A stretch of 7,529 nucleotides of DNA from Betaproteobacteria bacterium (GCA_009923895.1 RFSP01000087.1:1-7529); one strand, 5' to 3'; positions 1 through 6,798 are shown, counted from the stretch's first letter. The notes: generated by a model from the letters alone, not told the origin. Made by a program: numbers and translations.

Positions 1-230
1 CCCTTTTGAGCCTGCAACTTCGCGAGGGTGTCTGTGGAGTTGCCCGCGACGTATTCCACCTTGACACCGTGCTTCTTCTCGAAGGCCGGAATGATTTCGG
101 TGCGCATGGTCTGCTCGAAAGAACCCCCGTAGCCTGCGACGTAGAACGTCTTGGTCTGCGCGGTGGCGGCGAACGCGCCGGCCAAGGCCATTGCACTTGC
201 CAGGACTTTGAGTTGCCAACGTTGGATCAT
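1..230 (-). CDS. ABC transporter periplasmic solute-binding protein, polyamine/PotD-like type (5' part only)
   Basis: Partial gene: the start and the first 76 codons are present and the rest lies beyond the left edge. The ATG (228-230) is preceded by GAGG (237-240 on the complement) at 6 nt. The N-terminus is a classic signal peptide: MIQRWQLK, then a hydrophobic alanine-rich stretch ending in ATA, with likely signal peptidase I cleavage after residue 24. The mature protein begins QTKTFYVAGYGGSFEQTMRT, followed by an IIPAFEKKHGVKVEYV stretch. A 'GGS' turn followed by a 'PAFEKK.GVKV' element is typical of family 1 extracellular solute-binding proteins of the spermidine/putrescine type. The product should bind a small solute in the periplasm and deliver it to an inner-membrane ABC permease, presumably encoded further left. 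The ligand cannot be predicted from this fragment. The gene is divergent from the LysR gene at 370, a common layout for a regulator and its target. Confidence 0.8.
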   Translation of the reverse strand, partial: MIQRWQLKVLASAMALAGAFAATAQTKTFYVAGYGGSFEQTMRTEIIPAFEKKHGVKVEYVAGNSTDTLAKLQAQK

Positions 231-285
231 TTGAAACCTCGGGGTCAGACGCACGCGAACATCCGCGCAAACCCATCTTGGGACA

Positions 286-297
286 CGAGGCGCCTCG
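286..297. repeat. Perfect 12-bp palindrome CGAGGCGCCTCG
   Basis: The bases CGAGGC and GCCTCG form a perfect, gapless palindrome in the divergent intergenic region. It lies 56 bp upstream of the solute-binding protein start and about 30 bp from the LysR-type dyad. With no loop it would not make a good RNA hairpin, so a protein binding site is the likelier reading. It may also be chance in GC-rich DNA. Confidence 0.4.
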
Positions 298-325
298 GAG
301 TCAAATTCAAGATTTCGCAATGTTT

Positions 326-340
326 ATAAGTAAATGTTAT
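326..340. promoter_or_regulatory. Candidate LysR-type operator (T-N11-A dyad)
   Basis: The sequence ATAAGTAAATGTTAT has inverted ATAA/TTAT ends separated by 7 bp and fits the classic LysR box T-N11-A (T327, A339). It lies between the LysR gene and its divergent neighbour, 30 bp from the LysR start, where LysR-family proteins usually bind to repress themselves and control the divergent gene. The motif is short and in an AT-rich patch, so this is a prediction from position and symmetry. Confidence 0.45.
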
Positions 341-369
341 GGTTGTGTTTTTCTGGCTAAGGGTTTTCC

Positions 370-1287
370 ATGGCTCGCGTCCATCCTCGACAAGTTGAGG
401 CCTTTCGTGCCCTCATGCTCACCTCCAGCACCACGCGCGCGGCGCAGGTCATGCATGTCACTCAGCCGGCCATCAGTCGCCTGGTCAAGGATTTCCAATC
501 GCAGGTGGGGTTGGTGCTGTTTGAGCGTGAAGGCAATCGCCTGACGCCCACGGCCGATGCGTTGGCGTTGTATGCGGAGGTGGAGCGCTCTTATGTAGGT
601 TTGGAGCGCATCGCCCAAGCGGCCCAAGAAATTCGGGAACATCGCTCCGGTCGACTGCGCATCACGGGCATGCCCGCCCTGACCAATGGCATGCTGCCTC
701 GACTGGCCGGACACTTCTTGGGTCAGCATCCCCGCGCGGACATTGCCATGTTTGGTTTGATGTCTCACGTGGTGCTCGATTGGGTGATCAGTGAGCAGTG
801 CGACATGGGTTTTGCAGCCGGCCCCATCGAGCATCCTCTGGCCGTGAGCGAGCCGCTACCCACCGTGCGCTATGTGGCTGTGGTTCCTTTGGGCCACCCT
901 TTGGCACGCAAGCGCGTGTTGCGCGCACAGGACTTTCAGGATCAGCCCTATATCGCCTTGGGCCCGACCACCCCATCCAAATTCCGCATGGACGAGCTCT
1001 TTGCGCGAGAAGCCGTGCCTCGGCACATCCGCGCTGAGACGCCTTTGTCGGAGATCGCCTGTGCCATGGTCTCTTCGGGGCAGGGGATCTCGGTGGTCGA
1101 CCCTTTCACCGCCCGAGAATTTGAACGGCGCGGCGTGGTGGCCCGGCGCTTCTTGCCCGCAGTCGAATTTCAGGTGACGCTTTTGTACTCGCGCCGGCGG
1201 GGCCTGTCGCCCTTGGGTAGAGAATTTGCGCAGGACGTCGAGCGCTCGATTCGCGAGTTCAAGCGCGATTTTTCGGTGGCTCGTTGA
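370..1287 (+). CDS. LysR-family transcriptional regulator
   Basis: A full-length 305-residue LysR-type regulator, the usual size for the family. The N-terminal winged helix-turn-helix spans about residues 6-65, with the pattern TTRAAQVMHVTQPAISRLVKDF (split here as TTRAAQVMHV and TQPAISRLVKDF) around residues 21-42, followed by 'LFERE' and 'LTPTADA'. A linker helix follows, and the C-terminal periplasmic-binding-protein-like effector domain covers about residues 95-298, including the 'VVPLGHPLA' and 'VSSGQGISVVDP' segments typical of the family. The ATG at 370 is preceded by AAGGG at 359-363, spacing 6. Divergence from the solute-binding protein gene and the dyad between them suggest control of that transporter. 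The inducer is unknown. The last 29 bp overlap the end of the convergent GGDEF-EAL gene. Confidence 0.93.
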   Translation: MARVHPRQVEAFRALMLTSSTTRAAQVMHVTQPAISRLVKDFQSQVGLVLFEREGNRLTPTADALALYAEVERSYVGLERIAQAAQEIREHRSGRLRITGMPALTNGMLPRLAGHFLGQHPRADIAMFGLMSHVVLDWVISEQCDMGFAAGPIEHPLAVSEPLPTVRYVAVVPLGHPLARKRVLRAQDFQDQPYIALGPTTPSKFRMDELFAREAVPRHIRAETPLSEIACAMVSSGQGISVVDPFTAREFERRGVVARRFLPAVEFQVTLLYSRRRGLSPLGREFAQDVERSIREFKRDFSVAR

Positions 1288-3067
1288 CCCAGTGCGACAA
1301 GGGTTCGGGCCGACCGACGATATAGCCTTGAACCACTCGAGCGCCCAGGGCGACCAGTCGCTCCAAAGTGGCCTCGGTTTCCACGCCTTCAAAGATCACT
1401 TCATGGCCCAGCGCACTGCACATGTCGATGACCGCCTTCAAAATGGATTGCACCCGAGCATCTTGTGCCTGCCGCACGAAGGACTGATCGATCTTGATCT
1501 TGTCCAGCGGCAATTGATGCAACCGAGACAGCGACGAATGGCCCGTGCCAAAGTCATCCATGCTCACCTGGCAACCCAGGTCTCGCAGGGCTTGCAGCTG
1601 GGATTGCAAGGCCGGCGTGATTTGGCCCAAGGCATCTTCGGTGACCTCGATTTCCAAGTGCTGCGCGGTGTCAGGGCCCGCCTGCAAGATCGAAGCCGTC
1701 ATGTGACGGAAGTAATCTGGGTGTGACATCTCTTGAATCGACGCATTGAGTGCCACACGAATGTGAGGCCACTGTGCCCTCAAAGCGGGCAAATCCCGCA
1801 GCACTTGTGCCAGCACGAAGCGCCCCAGCGGGGGCGCCAAGGTGCCGTCCAACGCGACGGCCACAAACTCTGCGGGAGACACCTCGCCCAGTTCTTCATC
1901 GTGCCATCGACACAAGGCCTCAAAGGCCAGGATGTCTTGGGTGTGGATGTCCACCTGGGGTTGGTAGGCCAGACGCAAAGACCCTTCTTTGAGCGCCAGC
2001 GCCAATCGGCGCTCCACCAGCATCCGCCTCGCAGTTTGTGCGCCAATGCTCGGCGTGAACGGCTCCACGCATCGTCGCCCGCGTGCCTTGGCTGCGTAGA
2101 GCGCACCGTCAGCCGCTCGAAAGAGAGACTCCTGGTCCTGGGCATCGTCAGGGAAAAGCGCCACTCCGGCGCTGAACTGCAGCGTGATCCGAGTTGCTGG
2201 AGGGCCTGCCAGGTCAATCTGAGATTCTGGGGTGAAGGTGCGAACCAGCGCCCGATATTCGCTGGCACTTTGAGTCACTGGATGAAAGGCCAAGAATTCG
2301 TCGCCTGAGCGGCGGCACAGCACGGCCTGCTCGCCCAACCAGTCTCCCATGGTTCTGGCCGCTTCGCGCAAGACCTCGTCTCCCACGTGGTGCCCCAAGG
2401 TGTCGTTGATCGACTTGAAGTGATCCACATCCACAAAGAACACCGCCAAACGGTGCCCTTGGTGTGCGGCCGTTTGAAGGGCTTGCTCAAGCAGTTGATC
2501 AAACTTCAGCGCGTTGGGCAGCCCGGTGAGGCGGTCGGTGGTGGCCGTCTTTTCAAGCAATCGCTGGGTTTGCCGAAGTTCGGTGATGTCTGCGAAGACG
2601 ACCACGCGGCCTTGGGGTGCGCCGGTTTCGTCCCTCATGATGCTGATGGAGGTGAGGCTGTCGTGGCGCTCGCCAGTCTTGCTGGCAAACGTTGCTGCAC
2701 CTCTCCAGAATCCGCGCCTCATGAGATGCTGGACGATTTCTCCCTGGATCTCGGGCGTTTCCACCCATCGGTACAGCTGTCCGGCGTTTTGCCCCACGAT
2801 TTCGCTGCGCAAAAACCCCGTCATGCGCTCGAAGGCCGGATTGACATCGGTGACCACGCCGTCGTTGTCGGTCACCAAAATGCCTTCCAACGCATTTTGC
2901 ATGGCCAGTTGGGCTGGCCGCAGCTGCGACATCAGCCGACGCTGTTGATCGAGCGCGCGCTGCAGACGCAAGCCCGCGTCGGAGACGTCAGCCGCCACCG
3001 CAGCACCGCGGGGTGCCGGCTCTGGAAGATCGGGAGGCTGCTGGGCTGAAGGGGTGTTGGCAGACAT
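1259..3067 (-). CDS. PAS-GGDEF-EAL cyclic-di-GMP signalling protein (diguanylate cyclase/phosphodiesterase)
   Basis: A 602-residue protein with no signal peptide or membrane segment, so probably cytoplasmic. Order: a Pro/Ala-rich N-terminus and possible coiled coil (about 28-50); a PAS sensor (about 52-165, with 'ILVTDNDG', 'VNPAFERMTGF' and a PAC-like 'VVVFADITE'); GGDEF (about 170-335, with 'DRLTGLPN' and metal-ligand region FFVDVDHFKSIND); EAL (about 345-595). The signature is SGDEF (254-258), a variant known in active cyclases. No RxxD inhibitory site stands before it. The EAL domain keeps the catalytic set: EAL 383-385, N441, E474/E477, DDFGTG 504-509, K523/K525 region, EGVE 560-563 and Q580. 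It may therefore both make and break cyclic-di-GMP, or use GGDEF as a GTP-sensing module for the EAL. The ATG at 3065-3067 is the only start after the upstream in-frame stop at 3104, and it has no clear Shine-Dalgarno sequence. It ends inside the convergent LysR gene. Its target process is unknown. Confidence 0.93.
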   Translation of the reverse strand: MSANTPSAQQPPDLPEPAPRGAAVAADVSDAGLRLQRALDQQRRLMSQLRPAQLAMQNALEGILVTDNDGVVTDVNPAFERMTGFLRSEIVGQNAGQLYRWVETPEIQGEIVQHLMRRGFWRGAATFASKTGERHDSLTSISIMRDETGAPQGRVVVFADITELRQTQRLLEKTATTDRLTGLPNALKFDQLLEQALQTAAHQGHRLAVFFVDVDHFKSINDTLGHHVGDEVLREAARTMGDWLGEQAVLCRRSGDEFLAFHPVTQSASEYRALVRTFTPESQIDLAGPPATRITLQFSAGVALFPDDAQDQESLFRAADGALYAAKARGRRCVEPFTPSIGAQTARRMLVERRLALALKEGSLRLAYQPQVDIHTQDILAFEALCRWHDEELGEVSPAEFVAVALDGTLAPPLGRFVLAQVLRDLPALRAQWPHIRVALNASIQEMSHPDYFRHMTASILQAGPDTAQHLEIEVTEDALGQITPALQSQLQALRDLGCQVSMDDFGTGHSSLSRLHQLPLDKIKIDQSFVRQAQDARVQSILKAVIDMCSALGHEVIFEGVETEATLERLVALGARVVQGYIVGRPEPLSHWVNEPPKNRA

Positions 3068-3167
3068 GCAATGGGCCCATGCGCTGCGAGGCTCGCGCCG
3101 ATATTACGACGAACGTGCGCCGCCCATTGACGCACAGAAAAAAGGCTCAGTGAAAACGTGAATAAAA

Positions 3168-3212
3168 GTGTCAACAAAACTGTAGACAATTTTGCTGATA
3201 TTTTGTTCACAC
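3168..3212. promoter_or_regulatory. Candidate GntR operator: three TGT-N2-ACA motifs in a 45-bp inverted repeat
   Basis: Three 8-mers of the form TGT-N2-ACA lie in an AT-rich patch: TGTCAACA (3169-3176), TGTAGACA (3181-3188) and TGTTCACA (3204-3211). The outer two are parts of an inverted repeat with 12-bp arms, GTGTCAACAAAA (3168-3179) and TTTTGTTCACAC (3201-3212), 11 of 12 matching, around a 21-bp centre. Short TGT..ACA palindromes are typical targets of FadR/FCD-type GntR regulators, and such a gene starts just downstream. The site also lies upstream of the divergent GGDEF-EAL gene. A weak leftward promoter can be drawn across it (TTGTCT 3189-3184, 17 bp, TTTATT 3166-3161). Assignment to this regulator is inferred. 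Confidence 0.5.
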
Positions 3213-3238
3213 CTCAACCAGGGGTTTTGCTCTCGCCC

Positions 3239-3949
3239 ATGCCGCCGCCTCGGTCTGCCAAAACAACGCGCTCTGCCTCACGTGGAGGGCAGAGCAGTGC
3301 GTCTCGGCCGGCAGCCAAGCCTGACATTGCTTTGGAATTGCGGCGGCGAATTGCGGCCCACGATTTGCCGCCGGGCTCCAAGCTCAGTGAATCGGAATTG
3401 GCGCAGGAGTTCGGTGTGCCCCGAACCCGTGTGCGAGATGCGCTGTCCGTCTTGGAACAACGCGGGTTGGTCGAGCGCATTCCCAACCGGGGCGCCGTGG
3501 TGATGCGTCTGGAGTGGGCCGACGTGGCGCATTTGTACGACGTGCGCGAAGTGCTCGAAGGCTTGTGCGTGCGCTTGGCCACCGCGCAAGCGCCCAAGAA
3601 GCGTTGGCAAGACGCGCTCCGGCACTTCAAAGGCCCCATGGCTCAATATGTGGCCGACGGCAACTTGGACGCTTACATCCAAGACTATGAAGCCTTTCGG
3701 CGCTTGTTGATCGAGTCCTCTGCCAGCCCGGTGCTTGAACAGATGCTCGACAGCATTTTGGAGCGCACGCAAACCCTGATTCGCCGCATCATCATTCTGC
3801 CCGGCCGCGCCCAACAAGGGTTGGCTCAGCACACCGCCATGTTGGAGGCCATGTGTGCGGGCGACGCCGAACAAGCCGAGGCGCTGCGACGCGCCAACAT
3901 GCGAAGTGCCAAGGCTGTCCTTGAGCGTTACCAGAAATACTTGTTATGA
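3239..3949 (+). CDS. GntR-family transcriptional regulator, FadR/FCD subfamily
   Basis: A 236-residue regulator from the ATG at 3239. The winged helix-turn-helix covers about residues 28-90, with 'LPPGSKLSESELAQEFGV', 'PRTRVRDALSVLEQRGLVER' and 'IPNRGAVV', a textbook GntR pattern. The C-terminal helical FCD effector domain spans about 95-232. FCD domains commonly bind a carboxylate through a metal held by one Asp and three His. Here the usual 'FH' is FR (R154), the Asp four residues earlier is Tyr150, and the last His appears to be Asn220, leaving H198. Start: the same frame opens at GTG 3158, giving 263 residues, but those 27 extra codons are AT-rich, unlike protein-coding sequence nearby, and contain the operator-like repeat. 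AGGGG at 3220-3224 is 14 nt from the ATG, so neither start has an ideal ribosome site. The stop overlaps the CoA-transferase ATG (ATGA), implying one operon. It probably represses or activates this operon. Confidence 0.88.
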   Translation: MPPPRSAKTTRSASRGGQSSASRPAAKPDIALELRRRIAAHDLPPGSKLSESELAQEFGVPRTRVRDALSVLEQRGLVERIPNRGAVVMRLEWADVAHLYDVREVLEGLCVRLATAQAPKKRWQDALRHFKGPMAQYVADGNLDAYIQDYEAFRRLLIESSASPVLEQMLDSILERTQTLIRRIIILPGRAQQGLAQHTAMLEAMCAGDAEQAEALRRANMRSAKAVLERYQKYLL

Positions 3950-5217
3950 ATTTGCCTCCCTCGTCATCTTCATCGCTGGGCGAAGGTCCCTTGTCGGGCA
4001 TACGGGTCCTGGAGATGGGTTCGACCGTGGCCGGCCCCTTTTGTGGCCGATTGCTGGCCGACTTTGGAGCCGAGGTCATCAAGATCGAAGCCCCCGAGGG
4101 GGACCCCGTGCGGACGATGGGCAAACGATTCCATGGCAAATCGCTGTATGCGGCCAGCATCTTTCGCAACAAGTCCATCCTCTCTCTCAATTTGCGACAT
4201 CCGCGAGGTCGAGAACTGGCCGCTGATTTGGCCGCCCAAAGCGATGTCTTGATTGAGAACTTTCGTCCCGGGTCATTGGAGAGTTGGGGATTGGGATATG
4301 AGGCCTTGTCGCATCGCAACCCTGGGCTCGTGATGGTGCGCATCAGCGGATTTGGCCAAGACGGGCCCTACAGCCAACGCGCGGGATATGGGGTGATTGG
4401 CGAGGCGTTGAGTGGGCTGCGTCATTTGACGGGCGATCCAGATCGGCCGCCCGCGCGGGTGGCGGTGTCCATGACCGACTACATCACCGGCCTGTACGCG
4501 GCTTTCGGCACCGCCATGGCGCTGTTCGCTCGGCAAAGAACGGGGCGCGGTCAGGTGATCGATGCCGCTTTGTACGAAAGCGCCTTCAGCTTTATGGAGC
4601 CTTGGATTCCGGCCTTTGAGAAGACCGGATTCATCGCCAACCGGTGCGGCTCTCGATTGCCGGAGTCCACACCCAACAATCTCTACGCCACCGGTGACCA
4701 GCAGTTCATCCACATCACCGCCATGGGTGACGCCGTGTTCAAGCGCTTGGCCCAGGCCATGGGACAAGAGGCCCTGGCCTCGGACCCGCGATTTGCCACG
4801 GCAACCGCGCGCTCCGCCCACGTGGACGAACTCGATGATCTCATTGCGACGTGGACGCGGGCCTCGAGCCTCGAATCTCTGGAGCAGACCTTGAATGCGG
4901 CTGCGGTGCCGGCCATGCGCATTTTCACCATCGCCGATATTTTTGGTGACCCCCATTACCGGGCCCGTGGTGCCATCGTGCAAGCGCCTGATGACGATCT
5001 GGGATCGGTGGCCATGGCCAACGTCGTTCCCAGGTTGTCGCACACACCGGGGCGGGTGCGCCACGCCGGACATCACATCGGTGGCGACACCCGGCGGGTG
5101 TTGAAGGACCGATTGGGTTTGACCGAAGAGGCATTAAACGAATTGGAGGCCTCGAGTGTGATCCGCAGCGCGGACAGCCAGGCACAGACCGCTGCAGGTG
5201 AAGGAAGGGCTCCATGA
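3946..5217 (+). CDS. Family III CoA-transferase (CaiB/BaiF/formyl-CoA transferase family)
   Basis: A 423-residue protein of normal family length. Family III enzymes move CoA from a donor such as succinyl-CoA to a free carboxylic acid through an aspartyl-CoA thioester. Visible signatures: 'GIRVLEMGSTVAGPFCGRLL' and 'ADFGAEVIKIEAPEGDP' (18-54), NKSILSLNLRHPRGRE (75-90), 'DVLIENFRPG' (100-109), 'ISGFGQDGPY' (133-142). The nucleophile should be D178 in 'VSMTDYITGLYAA', followed by RTGRGQVIDAALYES (198-212), as in formyl-CoA transferase. The first 15 residues, with a run of five serines (6-10), are extra to the fold. The start overlaps the GntR stop (ATGA at 3946-3949) and no good Shine-Dalgarno sequence precedes it, so translational coupling is likely. 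The stop overlaps the next gene in the same way. Downstream biotin carboxylase parts suggest that the product CoA thioester is then carboxylated, decarboxylated or transcarboxylated. The acid substrate is not predictable. Confidence 0.92.
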   Translation: MNLPPSSSSSLGEGPLSGIRVLEMGSTVAGPFCGRLLADFGAEVIKIEAPEGDPVRTMGKRFHGKSLYAASIFRNKSILSLNLRHPRGRELAADLAAQSDVLIENFRPGSLESWGLGYEALSHRNPGLVMVRISGFGQDGPYSQRAGYGVIGEALSGLRHLTGDPDRPPARVAVSMTDYITGLYAAFGTAMALFARQRTGRGQVIDAALYESAFSFMEPWIPAFEKTGFIANRCGSRLPESTPNNLYATGDQQFIHITAMGDAVFKRLAQAMGQEALASDPRFATATARSAHVDELDDLIATWTRASSLESLEQTLNAAAVPAMRIFTIADIFGDPHYRARGAIVQAPDDDLGSVAMANVVPRLSHTPGRVRHAGHHIGGDTRRVLKDRLGLTEEALNELEASSVIRSADSQAQTAAGEGRAP

Positions 5218-6779
5218 GCACAAAAGAAGTGGAAGACCCCAGCCAAAGTCGCCGGGCGAAGATGCGCGAGGACTATGAACAGCGCCGTGAAAAAGCATTG
5301 GCCATGGGCGGAACCGCCAAACTTCAGAAGAGAAAGGCGCAAGGCCTGCTGAATGCACGAGAGCGCATTGACCGTCTTTTTGATCCGGGTACCTTCATTG
5401 AATCGGGCTTGTTTTCGACGTCAGCCGTCCCCGCAGACCAAGACAAATCACCCGGGGATGGCAAGGTTGCAGGCTTTGGAAAGATTCATTCGCGTGAGGC
5501 GGCCGTGGTGGCCAACGACTTCACCGTGATGGGGGCATCGAGCGCGGCCACCAACGGTCGCAAGATGTCGCACATGAAGCGCGTGGCCACTCAGCGCGGA
5601 ATGCCGTTGATCTTTCTGGGGGAATCTTCTGGAGCCCGCATGCCCGATCACATGGGCTCGCGCGGCATGGGGCAACTGTTGGGCAATGACGGCTCGCAGT
5701 ACCAGCGCATGCGCGAAATTCCTTGGGCTTCGGCCACCTTGGGTTTGTCTTATGGCTCGTCATCATGGTACGCCGCCATGTCGGACTTCAGTGTGATGCG
5801 CAAAGGCGCTGTCTTGGCCGTGTCCAGTTCGCTGTTGGCCTCGCTGGCGGTGAAAGAGGAGGTCGACCCTCAAGAGTTGGGAGGCTGGCAACTTCATGCC
5901 GAAATCACGGGCTTTGCAGACCTGGTGGTGGATTCTGACGAGCAGGCCATCGAGGCCATTCGTCAATTCTTGAGTTACCTGCCCAGCCATCATCAAGAGG
6001 CTCCTCCGGTGGCCCCTGTGCCGTCTGGCTCGGGTGAGGGCATGGATCGTATTTTGGACTTGCTGCCTGCGTCGCGAACCCAGGTCTACGATGTGCGCAA
6101 GGTCATCCGCACCCTGGTCGACCGGGACAGTTTCTTCGAACTCAAAGCCCGGTTTGGCAAGGTGGGCGTCACGGGTTTGGCGCGACTGGGGGGCAAGACC
6201 GTGGGCATCATCGCCAACAACCCGCTCTACAAAGGCGGTGCGCTGGACACCGACGCCTGCGAAAAGATCACGAGTTTCATTGTCCTTTGTGACTCATTCA
6301 ACATTCCTTTGGTCATGCTGGTGGACACGCCCGGCTTTGTCATTGGCACCGAGGCCGAGAAGAAACGGGCGCCCGGCAAGATCATGAATTTCATGAACGC
6401 CTTGGCCTTGACGACGATGCCCAAGCTCTCAGTGGTCTTGCGAAAAAGCTACGGCCAGGCCTATCTCAACATGGGCGGCGGGCGCAACTCTGACGAGATG
6501 GCCGCGTGGCCCACGGCAGAGATCAGTTTCATGGACCCGCAGTTTGCGGTGAAGGTGGTGCATGGATTCAATCCGGGTGATCCGGGTTTTGATGACGCGC
6601 GTGCGGCCATGGACCGTGCCAACGAAGTCTGGGACATCGCTGCGATTTACGCCGCGCAATCGGTGGTCCTGCCCGAGCATACGCGCGACTACCTCATTCG
6701 CATGCTGGAGGTGCACGAGTTGCGCCTGACGGGCGGTGTGGGGCAGCATCTCATGCGGGCCTGGCCCACGAGTTTTTGA
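5214..6779 (+). CDS. Acyl-CoA carboxyltransferase subunit (PccB / transcarboxylase 12S-like), CT1
   Basis: A 521-residue biotin-dependent carboxyltransferase, close to the usual length of propionyl-CoA carboxylase beta and methylmalonyl-CoA transcarboxylase 12S subunits. Such subunits transfer CO2 between carboxybiotin and the alpha carbon of an acyl-CoA. The N-terminal crotonase-like half contains 'LLNARERIDRLFDPGTFIE' (45-63), VVANDFTVMGASSAATNGRK (98-117) and the oxyanion-hole region GESSGARMPD (136-145). The C-terminal half contains ANNPLYKGGALDTDACEKI (334-352), 'PLVMLVDTPGFVIGTEAE' (365-382), 'RKSYGQAYLNMGGG' (410-423) and 'AWPTAEISFMDP' (431-442). Both acyl-CoA and biotin sites thus look intact. 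It has no biotin carboxylase or biotinyl domain of its own. The start overlaps the CoA-transferase stop (ATGA at 5214-5217) and has a strong site, AAGGAAGGG at 5201-5209. The substrate could be propionyl-, methylcrotonyl-, geranyl- or another acyl-CoA. The sequence does not decide. Confidence 0.92.
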   Translation: MSTKEVEDPSQSRRAKMREDYEQRREKALAMGGTAKLQKRKAQGLLNARERIDRLFDPGTFIESGLFSTSAVPADQDKSPGDGKVAGFGKIHSREAAVVANDFTVMGASSAATNGRKMSHMKRVATQRGMPLIFLGESSGARMPDHMGSRGMGQLLGNDGSQYQRMREIPWASATLGLSYGSSSWYAAMSDFSVMRKGAVLAVSSSLLASLAVKEEVDPQELGGWQLHAEITGFADLVVDSDEQAIEAIRQFLSYLPSHHQEAPPVAPVPSGSGEGMDRILDLLPASRTQVYDVRKVIRTLVDRDSFFELKARFGKVGVTGLARLGGKTVGIIANNPLYKGGALDTDACEKITSFIVLCDSFNIPLVMLVDTPGFVIGTEAEKKRAPGKIMNFMNALALTTMPKLSVVLRKSYGQAYLNMGGGRNSDEMAAWPTAEISFMDPQFAVKVVHGFNPGDPGFDDARAAMDRANEVWDIAAIYAAQSVVLPEHTRDYLIRMLEVHELRLTGGVGQHLMRAWPTSF

Positions 6780-6787
6780 TGATCGAC

Positions 6788-6792
6788 AGGAG
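6788..6792 (+). promoter_or_regulatory. Ribosome binding site AGGAG that decides the biotin carrier start
   Basis: AGGAG lies in the only true gap of the operon. Two adjacent ATGs follow, at 6796 and 6799, with spacings of 3 and 6 nt. The second spacing is the normal one, so 6799 is preferred. The strong independent site may allow the carrier to be made in a different amount from its partners. Confidence 0.7.
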
Positions 6793-6798
6793 ACCATG

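Larger units (their letters stand above)
231..369. promoter_or_regulatory. Divergent intergenic region between the solute-binding protein gene and the lysR-type gene
   Basis: This 139-bp gap must hold the promoters of both divergent genes. It contains a LysR-type dyad at 326-340 and a perfect palindrome at 286-297, both listed separately. TATAAG at 325-330 is a possible -10 box for the rightward gene and lies inside the dyad, but no convincing -35 box stands 16-18 bp upstream. On the complement, TTGACT (304-299) resembles a -35 box for the leftward gene but has no good -10 partner, which would fit a promoter that depends on an activator. AAGGG at 359-363 is the ribosome binding site of the rightward gene. 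Confidence 0.6.

Noticed and set aside
337..834. A 165-codon minus-strand open frame opposite the LysR gene
   Set aside because: It is antisense to the helix-turn-helix and early effector domain of a well-supported LysR gene, runs across the intergenic dyad and shows no recognisable domain.
1226..2308. Plus-strand open frames of 166 and 191 codons opposite the GGDEF-EAL gene
   Set aside because: They are shadows of the EAL and GGDEF coding sequence, which is strongly supported on the minus strand.
3086..3096. Short inverted repeat GCGAGGCTCGC in the leader of the GGDEF-EAL gene, considered as a terminator or hairpin
   Set aside because: The arms are only 5 bp around a single base, too tight for a stable RNA loop, and no T-run follows.
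3278..3874. A 198-codon minus-strand open frame opposite the gntR gene
   Set aside because: It is an antisense shadow; the plus-strand reading contains a complete GntR helix-turn-helix and FCD domain.
3961..3975. Serine-codon run near the start of the CoA-transferase, considered as a repeat or slippage site
   Set aside because: Five serines with mixed codons (tcg, tca, tct) make no uniform tract. It reads as a low-complexity N-terminal extension.
4273..5076. A 267-codon minus-strand open frame
   Set aside because: It lies wholly within the CoA-transferase gene, which has clear family motifs. The translated product (rich in Gly, His, Arg) resembles no family and looks like an antisense shadow of GC-rich coding DNA.
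6736..6798. Upstream extension of the biotin carrier frame to ATG 6736
   Set aside because: It would overlap the conserved end of CT1 by 44 bp, lacks a ribosome site and adds residues unrelated to the biotinyl domain. AGGAG at 6788-6792 points to the start at 6799.
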